A DNA stretch of 64,000 bases. It comes from Cryptomeria japonica. Lineage: Eukaryota; Streptophyta; Pinopsida; Cupressales; Cupressaceae. Each line of letters starts with the position of its first letter. Positions within the stretch are counted from its first letter, which is position 1. Location: assembly GCF_030272615.1 (NCBI RefSeq), contig NC_081415.1, forward strand, positions 627,605,240 to 627,669,239. The letters run 5' to 3'. The notes under the pieces are model-generated. The model was given only the letters and a program-made list of their open reading frames with translations, searched no databases and was not told the DNA's origin. Both the position numbers and the translations under genes were made by a program. Positions 46,466 to 56,699 of this stretch are shown in pieces.

Positions 46466-48961
46466 GTATTATGTAACTTTTCTAGATGAATACTCTAGGA
46501 AGACTTGGATTTATTTCTTAAGGTCTAAAGAGTCTAATGAAGTCCTACGTAGGTTTAAAGAGTTGAAAGCTCTTGTAGAAAATTTATCTAGAAAGAAAAT
46601 TAAAATTTTAAGGTCTGATAATGGAGGTGAGTACACCTCAAGTAGCTTTCATGATTTATGTATTGAGGCAGAGATCAAGAGGGAGTTTTGTGTTCCTTAC
46701 AACCCTCAACAAAATGGGGTTGCTAAAAGGAAGAACAAATCTATTATTGAAGCTGTAAAAGCTATGATTCATGATCAAGACCTTCAGATTTTTCTATGGG
46801 TAGAAGCCCCTAGAATAACATTGTATGTTCAAAATAGATGTCCTCATCGGATATTACAAAATATGACTCCTGAAGAAGCTTTTTCACATATCAAACTTGA
46901 TATCAACCACCTAAGAATATTTGGTTGTCCTGTGTATGTTCATATTCCCAAGGACAAGAGAACCAAGTTGGAACCTTCTAGCAAGAGAGGAATATTTGTG
47001 GGTTATAGTGAGACTTCCAAAGCCTACCATATTTACATTCCTGGTCAGAAGCAAATAGAAGTTAGTAGGGATGTCACATTTGAGGAAGATGTTGCATTCA
47101 TGAAATCAAAGGGCTTATGCATGGAGATATATGATGAGACTCCTCAAGACATGGATGTTGATCATGCTCCTGAGATTCAGAGGGAGACTACAAAACCTGA
47201 TATGAGTAATGATCCAATTGAACCTTTGGATCCCACTGACGGGCCTAGAGATATTGTTGTGTCTTGAAAGAGACCTCTTTGGGTGAGAAACACTATGCAA
47301 GAAGAAGAACAATTTGCTACTCCTAGAGGCACATTCAGAGAAAGAAAAGGAGCACAGAGATTTTCTAGTTATGTTGCATTAATGTGTAATCTTATTGATT
47401 CTGAATCTTCTAGCATAGAGGAAGCCTCAAAACAACAAGTTTGGAAAGATGCAATGGATGAGGAGTATCAATCCATTCTCAAGAATAATGTGTCGGATAT
47501 TGTGCCTAGATCGAAAGGGAAGTCTGTTGTATCTTCCAAGTGGTTGTACAAGATAAAGCATGCAGTTGATGGTTGCATTGAAAATTACAAGGCTAGATTT
47601 GTGGCTCGTGGCTTCTCTCAACAAAAGGGAATAGACTATAAAGAAACATTTGCTCTTGTTGCTCGCTATACTTCAATTAGAACCATCATTGCCATTGCAG
47701 TAGCTAAGGGATGGAAGTTATATCAGATGGATGTGAAGATTGCTTTTCTAAATGGCATGATTGAAGAAGAAGTCTACATCAAGCAACCTGAGGGGGTCGT
47801 GATTCATGGGAAAGAGTATAATGTGTGTAGATTGAAGAAAGCCCTATATGGTCTTAAACAAGCTCCTCAGGCTTGGTATGAAAGAATTAACAGATACTTA
47901 GTAGGTTTAGGTTTCTGCAAGAATGATGTTGATCCAAATCTTTACTTCAAGGTATTCAATAGTGATATGTTGATCTTGGTACTTTATGTTGATGACCTAT
48001 TTGTTACTAGAGAAGATCATCTCATTGATAGATGTAAGGAGTTGACTTCTGAATTCAAGATGAAGGACCTAGGAATCATGCACTTCTTTCTAGGGTTGGA
48101 AGTTTGGCAGAGGCCTAATGAGATTATCCTAAGCCAAAGAAAATACACCATCAATATCTTGAAGAGATTTGGAATGACAAATTGTAAATCTATGTCCACA
48201 CCAATGGACACTAACTTGAAGAAATTGAGGGAAGTTTCAGCTAGTTTAGATCTTGTGGACCCTACTATGTATAGGTAGTTGATTGGGTCCTTGATGTATC
48301 TAGTTAACACTAGACCAGATATTTGCTATGCAGTGAGTGCACTTGGCCAGTTCATGAGTGAACCTAGATAGATACATCTAGTTGGAACCAAGCATATCTT
48401 GAGATACTTGCATAGCACAGTTGGATATGGTTTTAAATACTCTTCCAGTGTGGACCTGATTCTTGAAGGATATTCTAATTCTGATTGGGCAGGTAGTGTT
48501 ACTGAGCAAAAGAGCACCTCTGGTTGTTGTTTTAGCTTGGGATCTGCTATGATTTATTGGTGTAGCATGAAGCAGTCTTCAGTAGCTCTGAGCACTGCAG
48601 AGGTAGAATACATTGCAACATGTGTGGCAACTCGTGAAGCAGTGTAGCTTTGTAAGCTCCTTGCAGGATTGTTTGGACAATCATTGGAGCATACTGCCAT
48701 TCATTGTGACAACCAAAGTTGTGTGAAGATTCCAATCAATCCAGTATTCAATGACAGAACAAAGCATGTTCAGACTCAGTACCACTATATCAGAGATATG
48801 GTACAAAGGAATTTTGTATAGTTGAGATACATTCGTACCGAGGAACAAACGACTAACATTTTCACCAAGCCTCTTGAAAAAGTAAAATTTGTGCATTTTC
48901 GAGACAAGCTTGGAATTATGGAGAATGAATCCCTTACTGAGAGGGAGTCTCAACATCAATG
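46466..48961 (+). pseudogene. Element B integrase core, reverse transcriptase and RNase H
   Basis: One frame without frameshift. Right of element C it resumes with YYVTFLDEYSRKTW, then LRSDNGGEYTSS (catalytic D and E region of integrase) and GYSETSKAYHIY. The reverse transcriptase follows, with WKDAMDEEYQSI, LYQMDVKIAFLNG, YGLKQAPQAWYE and the active site LYVDDLFV (about 47983). RNase H follows with YSNSDWAGS (about 48472) and ALSTAEVEYIA, and the end ENESLTERESQHQ. In-frame stops at 47265, 48276, about 48369, about 48645 and about 48819 inactivate it. The order integrase before reverse transcriptase is the copia hallmark. Confidence 0.9.
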
Positions 48962-48981
48962 ATTACTTAATATGTATTATA

Positions 48982-49208
48982 ATGCATTCTTCTCTGTGAG
49001 AGAAGTTTGAGGTGCAAGCCCTTGTTATGCATTCTTCTTTGTGAGAGAAGTTTGAGGTGCAAGCCATTGTTATGCATTCTTCTTTGTGAGAGAATTTTGA
49101 GGTATTAGCCCTTGTTGTGCATTCTTCTCTGTGATATAAGTTTGAGGTATCATCCCTTGTTAATGCATTCTTCTCTATGAGAGAAGTTGGAGGTATAAGC
49201 CCTTGTTC
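48982..49208 (+). repeat. Five tandem ~45 bp repeats after the RNase H of B
   Basis: Unit ATGCATTCTTCT.TGTGAG followed by AGAAGTTTGAGGT and .AAGCCCTTGTT, five copies with substitutions. TTCTCT...AGAGAA can pair within each unit. Two copies of a CCACCCTCTRCGAGTAGG unit follow at about 49208-49262. They lie in the 3' untranslated part, before the purine tract GCTAAGAGGGAG at 49362-49373. Confidence 0.85.
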
Positions 49209-49373
49209 CACCCTCTACGAGTAGGTTTGGTGGATCCACCCTCTGCGAGTAGGTATGGTGGATGTCATGTGAGAGACTCCATGACTTTGCACTTGTGCTA
49301 ATTCACCCTCTAGGAGTAGCCATGGTGAGTGTTAGTTCATATCTGCAAGGAGTCCTCCCTAGCTAAGAGGGAG

Positions 49374-50049
49374 TGTTGATGTATATATCTGCGGGAGTCT
49401 CCTTGGGAGATTGATTCTGCCAAATATACAATTCAGCCTTACATATTTTTATATTGCCGATAAATACCTAAAATATGTGATCCCTTGATTACATGCAAAT
49501 AATATAATAAATATGTTTACTGAGGGGGACGAATTTTGGGAAAGTCTTCCACCCTTAATGAAAGGACACATTGCTTTGAATGGAGTTAATCCAAGAGAGT
49601 CGACTCTTCATGGAGAGTCACCTTGCACGAGTATAAAGGAAGATAGATTGACTTTTCCTTGTGCATCAAATTATTCTTACATATAGCAGATCAAAGAATA
49701 CTTACTGCAGTGAATTATATATCAACCTTCAGTAGATCAAATAAACATATATATCAGTTGTTTGTATTCATCTACAATAGATTGAGAATTTATCAAGGAA
49801 GATTGAGTTCATTGCTGATCATACATCCTATATAGAAGATTAGATTTTTCTCTATAGAAAACTATTATCATACATATATAGCTTAAAGTGTGAATCAAAT
49901 TCCTTGTAAAGTCTCTTGACATAATTGAGATAATAAAGACATATTTCATTGCTAGGTTTTTCACCTTCAAGAGGAAGGTTTTCCCAGGGTAAATTTTGTT
50001 TATTTGTGTTTGATTTACTATCTACCTAATCTAATCATTTAAATTAACA
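49374..50049 (+). repeat. 3' LTR of element B (676 bp)
   Basis: Starts TGTTGATGTATATATCTGCG right after the purine tract and ends ...TTTAAATTAACA. A TATA box GAGTATAAAGG is at about 49629. It is followed immediately by TGGTATCAAAGCC of a TRIM interior, not by host sequence. No other copy exists in the window. Confidence 0.75.
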
Positions 50050-50446
50050 TGGTATCAAAGCCACGTCTAGGCTAGGAGCCCCAAGCACATGAGAGGTGTG
50101 GCTTAAGGGGGGGTGTTGGTGTTGGAAATAAGCCACACCCTGACCGACGATGGTTTGGTCCAAGAGGGGCCAGTAGCTCAGTGGTAGAGCACTCCAAAAA
50201 CGTATGGAAGGTCTTAGATTTGAGTCCTAGCTGGTGCATGTCTCAACATGGTATCAGAGCCAAGTCTAGGCTAGGATCCCCAAGCACATGATAGGTGTGG
50301 CTTAAGGGGGGTGTTGGTGTTGGAAATAAGCCACACCCGGACCGACGATGGACTGGTCCAAGAGGGGCTAGTAGCTCAATGGTAGAGCACTCCAACAACG
50401 TATGGAAGGTCCTAGGTTCGAGTCCTAGTTGGTCCATGTCTCAACA
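50050..50446 (+). mobile_element. TRIM array, right part (two LTRs, two interiors)
   Basis: Interior 50050-50113 (starting TGGTATCAAAGCC, ending in a purine run), LTR 50114-50248 (135 bp), interior 50249-50311 (starting TGGTATCAGAGCC), LTR 50312-50446 (135 bp). The LTR sequences match those at 18203-18538, down to the CAAGAGGGGC.AGTAGCTCA core. The first interior is preceded by the 676 bp LTR of copia B instead of a TRIM LTR. The last LTR abuts TAACT. Confidence 0.85.
50174..50425 (+). promoter_or_regulatory. tRNA-like A and B boxes in TRIM LTRs (right array)
   Basis: In the LTR at 50114-50248 the A box is TAGCTCAGTGG (50174-50184) and the B box is decayed (GATTTGAGTCC, 50217-50227). In the LTR at 50312-50446 the A box is TAGCTCAATGG (50372-50382) and the B box is GGTTCGAGTCC (50415-50425). 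No TTTT terminator lies inside the LTR. Confidence 0.65.
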
Positions 50447-50451
50447 TAACT

Positions 50452-51294
50452 TTCCTATGATAATCCCAAATCATCGATTTCTTACTTCTCTTAACAAGAT
50501 CTACCTTTGAAAATGATATAGTTTTCATGCAATGACTAAGAATGTAAAACTTTGAGAAAATGTTCTCTTATTTTTCAGGTCTGTTTGTATCAGTTGACCC
50601 CTTTCTTTTTGCATATTTTGTATGACCATAATTTTTTTTACTATTTTAAGAATAAGGAGCTGACTCACATAATGTAGCCACCCCCCAAAATGGGAGGTGA
50701 CTCCATTATGGAGTAGATCTTCCAAGAATGGCGTTAGATTTATGAAACTTGACCAATGAATATAATCACTTTTTAAACATATCGACATAGCAGTTAGAAA
50801 GAGTAATCACCTTATCATGTGCATTACACTGCAAGTTGGTGTGAAATATTTCTATTTAAAACATAGCCTTAATAATCAATTTACTTGAAAGTCCAAATAA
50901 ATAATTCAATCTAAATATAGTTTGTTATGATATATGTTCAAATCCTTTAGCTTGCAACTTTATAAAGCTACTATTGGAAACTTGAGTTATGTTGAGATGT
51001 GTCATCATTGATGTCAACTTGCTTGATGTTCTCATTGATGTCACTATGTGTAATACAAATGTTGTAGGTGCGACGAAAGTAAGTGTTCATATATTGTTGT
51101 GTGGTCTAGTGGTGATGTTGACTAAGTATGAGGTGTTTTTGAAAGGCTAGCATAGTGGAAGTTTCAATATCTAGGAAATATTATTTATATGTTGGAAAGA
51201 GTATTTAATGTCCTAGTAGAATAATTATTCGCATTCCTTTGGTTTTCAAAGATTATGACCTGTGGTTCAGGATATAATATTTATGATCTATGTA
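50452..51294. other. Flank between the nest and element F; possible old LTR
   Basis: No gene. At 50990 TGTTGAGATGTGTCATCATTG resembles the start of the local copia LTRs (TG..., then CATTGATGTCAAC). If it is an LTR, element F was inserted in it at 51295-51299 and it continues after 58777, but I cannot find its end. Confidence 0.3.
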
Positions 51295-51299
51295 TATTG

Positions 51300-53373
51300 T
51301 GTTAGACACAATGCACCACTGAGAGGTGGAGGGGGTGAATCAGTGGTTCTCAAACTTTTCCCTTTAGTTGTCCTATGTGAGAGTACTGGTTATGGATCAA
51401 ACACAATGCAGACTTACCGGTTAGTAAGGAGACTAACTTAAATACACACACACACACAATGGGACATCACATAACACCATGATGTACAAGGAAAACCCAA
51501 GATGGGAAAAACCTCGGTGAAAAATGCTGCTGGAGTCTACTGCTCCAATCTAGCCTCATAATCAAATCTTTGTTACAATGTTTAGGGCACCAACCCAAGG
51601 AGCTACAACCCTTGCCTTCTTATGGGCTACAACCTAAAGGAACTACAATCCCTGATTTAGGGCAGCAACCCAAGGAGCTACAACCCCTGCATGATTTATG
51701 GGCTACAACCCAAAGGAGCTACAACCCCTTCACCAAGCTACAACTCAGTGATCGCAATGAAAACATCAAATACATAAGTAGTTATCTTGTTATAAGTGAA
51801 TCTTGCAACCTTATCATATATCTCACTCTGCTAGTGAGATACCTTCTCTGCTACACCGACTCACTCTTTTGCTTCTCTCTTCTGTTGCTTAACTACTGAT
51901 AAACTCTATTGATACACCTCTTCTACTCTTCTTCTCTGCAGGATCTCCTCCTCACAGCTCTGCACTTTAACGATACTATACTCTACCAGTTCTCTATCTG
52001 CCTTCTCTGCAACTCTCTTCTCTTCTTCTTTGCCAGTATGAAGACTACTGGTTGTGCTCTCCTACTGGTTGAATGCTTCAACCAGGTTCTCCCTCACTCT
52101 CACTCACTTCTCAGATGCTCATTAAGAACTTGGATGATTTTCTCTTACACTTGCAGAAGTAACTAACTTCACAGTAGCACGATACTCTTCTATTCAAGAA
52201 AAACAAACAATCTCTTTGGCCTTTATAGTTATAGCTAGGTTTTCTCGCCAAAGCCCAATTCAAAATCTAGGCGGTTAGGGTTTCCTCACCATCCTCGAGG
52301 CAAACCAAATCCAATCAGATCTTGCTTGATCTAATCTTCTTGACATCCATCTGCACAAGTCCACCATTAACATGCCTTCTAGAACACATTTTCCAAACAT
52401 AGGAAGCATGATCTTCTACCTCAACCTGCATCTGTCAAACCACCATTAATGCATCTATTATTTCCTTCTCAAGGTCTTCTAATAGTCTAATCTTCTTGCT
52501 TTGATTTAGGCACCAACAACTCCTTGATTTTTCTGTTGTTAATTCTTCTTCAAGCCACACGCTTCTGACCCGATCCACAAATCACAGGATCCACATTCAG
52601 TGCACACCTGTTGAGATACCTAACTCCACATGGCACTTCACCAACTTTTGTAAGCTTGCCACCTTGAATCCATGTGGAATCCACATCAACCAATTGTTAA
52701 CTTGACTTTTTCAGTCAGTCCAGATAGGATCACTGACCAAAACACTCTATCGGTTCTTCTTTCTTGCCAATTTACTAACCCTGCCGGTGTCTCACATTCT
52801 AGCAGTTCACTCATCATGTCTGCACTTTCTGAACCATCGATGGAACACTAAAACTAGTCTTCAGACATGAATAAACTAAGCATGCACATTCCCATGAAGT
52901 GGGAAGTCTTATGTATCTGTACCTTGTCCATATTATCGGTGGGCTTACATACCAGCTACTACTCTTAATGACACCATGTCATCAACCTTCACAAGACTCC
53001 ATCTTCAATCAGGTCATTCTACTTCTGACTGCATCTTCATCCAGTGGGAGTCCTGTTGATCTTCAACCTCATAGAATACCGATGACCTATTCAATCCTTC
53101 TCTTCTGGTGTTGATGTGATTCAGATAACATTCTGCCTTTTCATCACAAACAACCACTCAAACACCTCTCTATCTCATGACACAATCAGTCACTAACTTG
53201 TGTACTGGTGACTCCTGAGGTCATCTTCCTTACTTTACTAGTGTTCTGCAATAGAAGGTGAGATCCAAGATATCTCATCCTGTACTCCTCCATAGCAGTG
53301 TTGCACCACCATCTCTTCTCATACCGGTAGTCATCCCATACCGGTTGACATCAATGACAACACAATTCCAACA
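51300..53373 (-). repeat. 3' LTR of element F
   Basis: Same structure as the 5' copy, with intact TG...CA ends (CTAACA at 51305-51300). The two copies differ at several percent of positions by eye, more than the D LTRs do, so F is an older insertion. Confidence 0.95.
51583..51745 (-). repeat. Four ~38 bp tandem repeats in the LTR of F
   Basis: On the plus strand the unit reads GGGC.ACAACCCAAAGGAGC followed by TACAACCCCTGCATGATTTAT, four copies, also at about 56970-57130 in the other LTR. The plus-strand reading is not protein-like. Confidence 0.8.
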
Positions 53374-54640
53374 ATCTCCCCCTTTGGCATTAATGTCAAC
53401 TCTTGTAGTATCCAGCATACTACATTAATCCTTCTCCCCATTTGTATGATCTAATGGATTCTTATACATGTAGTATGCATTATACTACAATAATTATTCT
53501 CCCCCTTTGACAACAATGACAAAGGGCACTATTAGGATATCAATCTTCCCTGTATTTACCAGTTACTAACAAAATTCTTTCTTCCCCTTTATCTTCATTG
53601 GATGTAACACTTCCTTTGATACCACTTGTTATCTTGTCATTGGTTGTTACATCTTCTCAAGTCACAACACTTGAGATGGGGGTCTTAACCATCAACTGAC
53701 ACCAATTGAGTATGCAGGTCCGAAGCATAAAGACTGATACCAAATTGCAAAAAGACTGATACCAATTGTTGATGTGTCAGTGAATACTACTCACCTGCTG
53801 GTCAACCTGCAACACCTTTGCAATTTCCATCTCTTGCAGTTTGGGTAGTCAGTATCCTTGCAAGTTCAAGCTAGCTGACTCTTCATTATGAGACTCTTCA
53901 TGATGAGCACTTGAACTCCCCCTGATTCATACATCTCAGGTTCTTATATCTGGTTAGGTACAGTACCGAGACTCCAATATCCTCCATATATTGGTTTAGC
54001 TATGCATATGAGATCATTTGATGATCCTTCAACTCTATTGTATCCACCACAACTTATGACATGATCTTGGATCTACACAATGCCAAACAATGTTTTCATC
54101 ATGCCAAGAATCAAAATGGTTAGCCCAAAAACATGCATGCCTGCATGATTGACAATCAGGCCAATATATGTCATTCAGGTCTTTTCCAATATCACTTGAG
54201 ACATAACTTCACTTCATGCTACTGGGGCTATTGCAATGATTTCCAACTTTATTGTCTTACATAACCTGCAAGTTCCTGTTAGCAGTCATACCGGTAACAC
54301 TTTGCACATACCAGTTTCTTGTACTGGTCCACAGTCACTACTAGAGCACCTTCCTATGACTCCTGATATTTTGTGTCATCATGTATCTGATTCCAATTAT
54401 CAACCTACACTCATTGACACATCCAGTAGTGACCCAACATTCATCTATAGGTGTGTAGTTAGAGAAGCCTCTACACACACTTATCTCTTCATTTTCATCC
54501 TTCATACCGGCAACAAAATTCTCTTTCATGCTGCCTACTTCACTGAGGGGGTGAATGATAAATTCAATGTGCTACTCCTCCTAAGATCCTGCATCTCCTT
54601 TAGGCCTTAGGAGATATTACCTATGCAATGAGTGCACAGT
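53374..54640 (-). promoter_or_regulatory. 3' untranslated part of F with repeated purine tracts
   Basis: No supported coding frame. On the minus strand AAAGGGGGAGAT abuts the LTR (53385-53374), and further copies lie at about 53520 (CAAAGGGGGAGAAT) and about 53928 (CAGGGGGAG). The CCGGTA/CCGGT words common in the local copia elements also occur here. Confidence 0.6.
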
Positions 54641-54641
54641 G

Positions 54642-55562
54642 TCAGTCCACAGTCTTCTTCCTCCATACCTGCTTGGTCTCATCCTTCTTCCCATTTTTAG
54701 ACTTGGGAGCAGGTCTTTCCTTCTTCTGCTGACGAGTCCTTCCATTTCTTGATTTTGCATCACATCTAGAAGTAGTGCTATAGTAGCACACAACATCCAT
54801 CCTAGCTTCATGTTTGGGGAATATCTTGACATATTGGTTTGACCATCTCCTTCTGGTCATGTTGTTGTGACTAGCAATCAAAACAAGTGGACCTCTTGCT
54901 CCTGCAAGGACATTTCTTTGACTTCCAAATGCTCTATATCCACCTTTGTGCAGAGCATAGTTGTTGTACTGGTCTCCATGTGACTGGAGGTTCCTCTTCC
55001 TGCATTCAAACATTCTATGGCCAAGACCAACAACATTTGCATAACTGGGAGAGAGGACATGCATGTATCTATTCCTGGATACTTTTTTCTCATATGCATG
55101 TTGTCTATGAGATCCTATATTATTCTTTCTAGATCTCTTTCTACATTCCTTTGCCCTATGGCCATCAGCATTGCATGCAAGGCAGTAACTGATAAATGAT
55201 GGCATTTTATTTACAAATCTATTCTGACATGCATGGGGAGATCTTGCTAGTTTGGCATCTCCATTTCTTCTTCCTTGATAATGGATCATTGGTTGTCCAT
55301 TTTGTGCATCTTTTCCATCTGGTCTCTTCTTCTCCCACATTTTCTTTCCCCTGTGGGTGGTAGCATTTTTTTGTCCTCTACCGGTAGGAGGTCTTCTTTG
55401 CTGCTTCCTCATCTTCTTACTTCCAGTGAAGCTTTCTTCTCCCATCTTCCTCTTTCCTTTGGGGTCTGAATTGTTCCTTCTTGTAGCACCGGTCTTCTTT
55501 CTTGTCTGCAAGTCCTCACCGATTGTATCTAGATCAACCTTTTTTTGGGGTGTATTTCTCAC
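54642..55562 (-). CDS. Element F gag C-terminal part: basic, CCHC knuckle
   Basis: 306-codon open frame, the longest uninterrupted one in F. The first ~130 residues are strongly basic (Lys, Arg, Gly). CLACNADGHRAKECRKR (about 55120) is a full CCHC knuckle; a second, ANVVGLGHRMFECRKR (about 55030), has lost its first two Cys. The tail is again basic (KKERPAPKSKNGKKDE). It should bind RNA as the nucleocapsid part of gag. It is one frame away from the upstream gag section (55661-56626), so this copy of gag is shifted near 55600-55660. The ATG at 55562 is probably internal to the original gag. Confidence 0.7.
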   Translation of the reverse strand: MRNTPQKKVDLDTIGEDLQTRKKTGATRRNNSDPKGKRKMGEESFTGSKKMRKQQRRPPTGRGQKNATTHRGKKMWEKKRPDGKDAQNGQPMIHYQGRRNGDAKLARSPHACQNRFVNKMPSFISYCLACNADGHRAKECRKRSRKNNIGSHRQHAYEKKVSRNRYMHVLSPSYANVVGLGHRMFECRKRNLQSHGDQYNNYALHKGGYRAFGSQRNVLAGARGPLVLIASHNNMTRRRWSNQYVKIFPKHEARMDVVCYYSTTSRCDAKSRNGRTRQQKKERPAPKSKNGKKDETKQVWRKKTVD

Positions 55563-55660
55563 TAAGAAGGTTTAGCCTTTGTTTTCTCCATTAGAGGAGA
55601 CAAACAAAATGTCATCATGAGGGACATTCTTGCTGGTGGAGCATTCACCAGTGCCACTGC

Positions 55661-56626
55661 TTAACCCTTTGTATCCTTGGCATGCTTTTGCTTCTTCAAC
55701 ATCTTGTCCAAGGCATCACTGCTACCATCAAACCGGGTTCTTACCTTGAGCTCATCCTTACACTTCTCAAGGTCACTTTGGAGAATCTCCATTTCTCCAA
55801 CCAGCTGCAGATATTCTTCATTCTTTACTTCTAACCTAGATGCTAGATCTTCACACCAACACTCCTTGGTATTCTTAGCTTGAGACTTCATCTTTGAGAT
55901 GCTTTTCTTAGATTCTTCAAGGCATTTTGTCAGCCGATTTTGCTCCACTATAGTAGCATTCTTGAATAGCTTGTATTCTCTTCTAACTCTATTGAGTTCT
56001 TTGAGTGCATTTACAAGCTCTCCTTCAAGGTCAGCTTTTGCTTCTTCTTCTTCTTCTTCAGTATCAAATAGATCTTGATGACTAGATCTATCTGCCATGT
56101 CCTTCACTTCTTAATCATCACTGCCAAACACATCTTTCCGGTGGGATCTGTTTTCATTAACACTCCCAGATGTGTGCATCTCGTCTTTAGATTCTTGAGC
56201 CATGAAGAGGTGGGTTCCTTCTTCATCAATGTTGTAGCTTCTGGTCGATCTACTTTCATCATCTGCAGAAGCATGAGATATATTTCTCATCTTATCATCA
56301 CAAGTCGATCCTGTAGTTGCAGGCTCATTTCCATAGAGCTTCTTCAATCTCTCCCATAATCTTTTTGTTGTTTTGCATTTGTCCACCTATGAGGAGACAT
56401 CACCGGTAAGGCCACTGAATATAGGCTTCACGACTTCTTCATTGCACAAGCAACTTCTTTCTTCTTCAGATCCAGTTGGAGGACTGACATTCTTAGGGAG
56501 ACCATTGATAATTGACATCCATACATCAAACCCTAGAGAGCATAGGAATACTTCCATTCTACAACTCCAAATAGAATAGTTCGATCCATCAAACACTGGA
56601 GCAGGGATTGACACTAAACAAACCAT
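55661..56626 (-). pseudogene. Element F gag N-terminal part and coiled coil
   Basis: One frame with stops at 56387 and 56111. It starts MVCLVSIPAPVFDGSNYSIW, the copia gag N-terminus (F.G.NY..W). KTTKRLWERLKKLYGNE is the UBN2-like W..L...Y block, with the part between shortened relative to element C. The stretch 56107-55661 is an acidic then Glu/Lys/Leu-rich coiled coil (EEEEEEAKADLEGELVNALK) comparable to the coiled coils of A and E. The start is ~60 bp after the primer site. Stops and the downstream shift make it inactive. Confidence 0.8.
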
Positions 56627-56699
56627 TGTGTCCTTAAGCTAGAATCTACCCAAGCTGGAGAAAGCTCGTCTGACTAGGAACCTACGCTCTGATACCAAT

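Larger units (their letters stand above)
18539..50049 (+). mobile_element. Copia element B, host of A and C, with only a 3' LTR
   Basis: Its parts are scattered by later insertions: leader and gag start (18539-19370), gag end, protease and integrase start (27463-28284), integrase end, reverse transcriptase and RNase H (46466-48961), 3' untranslated repeats, and a single LTR (49374-50049). The expected 676 bp LTR before the leader is absent: the leader, starting at its primer site (18539), follows a TRIM LTR directly. Reading frames resume across both insertion points, for the C insertion exactly at its GTATT duplication. Confidence 0.8.
18203..50446 (+). mobile_element. Composite nest: TRIM array with embedded copia B and nested A, C, D
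   Basis: The outermost unit is bounded by the 5 bp direct repeat TAACT (18198-18202 and 50447-50451). Reading inward: TRIM LTR, TRIM interior, TRIM LTR, interior of copia B (carrying A, C and D), LTR of B, TRIM interior, TRIM LTR, TRIM interior, TRIM LTR. Every LTR is followed by a TGGTATCAGAGC-type primer site, except the last, which is followed by TAACT. One outer target duplication for the whole set suggests a single integrated array, later enlarged by insertions. Confidence 0.75.

Noticed and set aside
48982-49208. CRISPR-like array
   Set aside because: Contiguous tandem repeats without spacers in a plant retroelement.
48963-49211. Minus-strand 82-codon frame with repeated Glu-Glu-Cys
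   Set aside because: Follows from a 45 bp (multiple of three) tandem repeat, in untranslated sequence.
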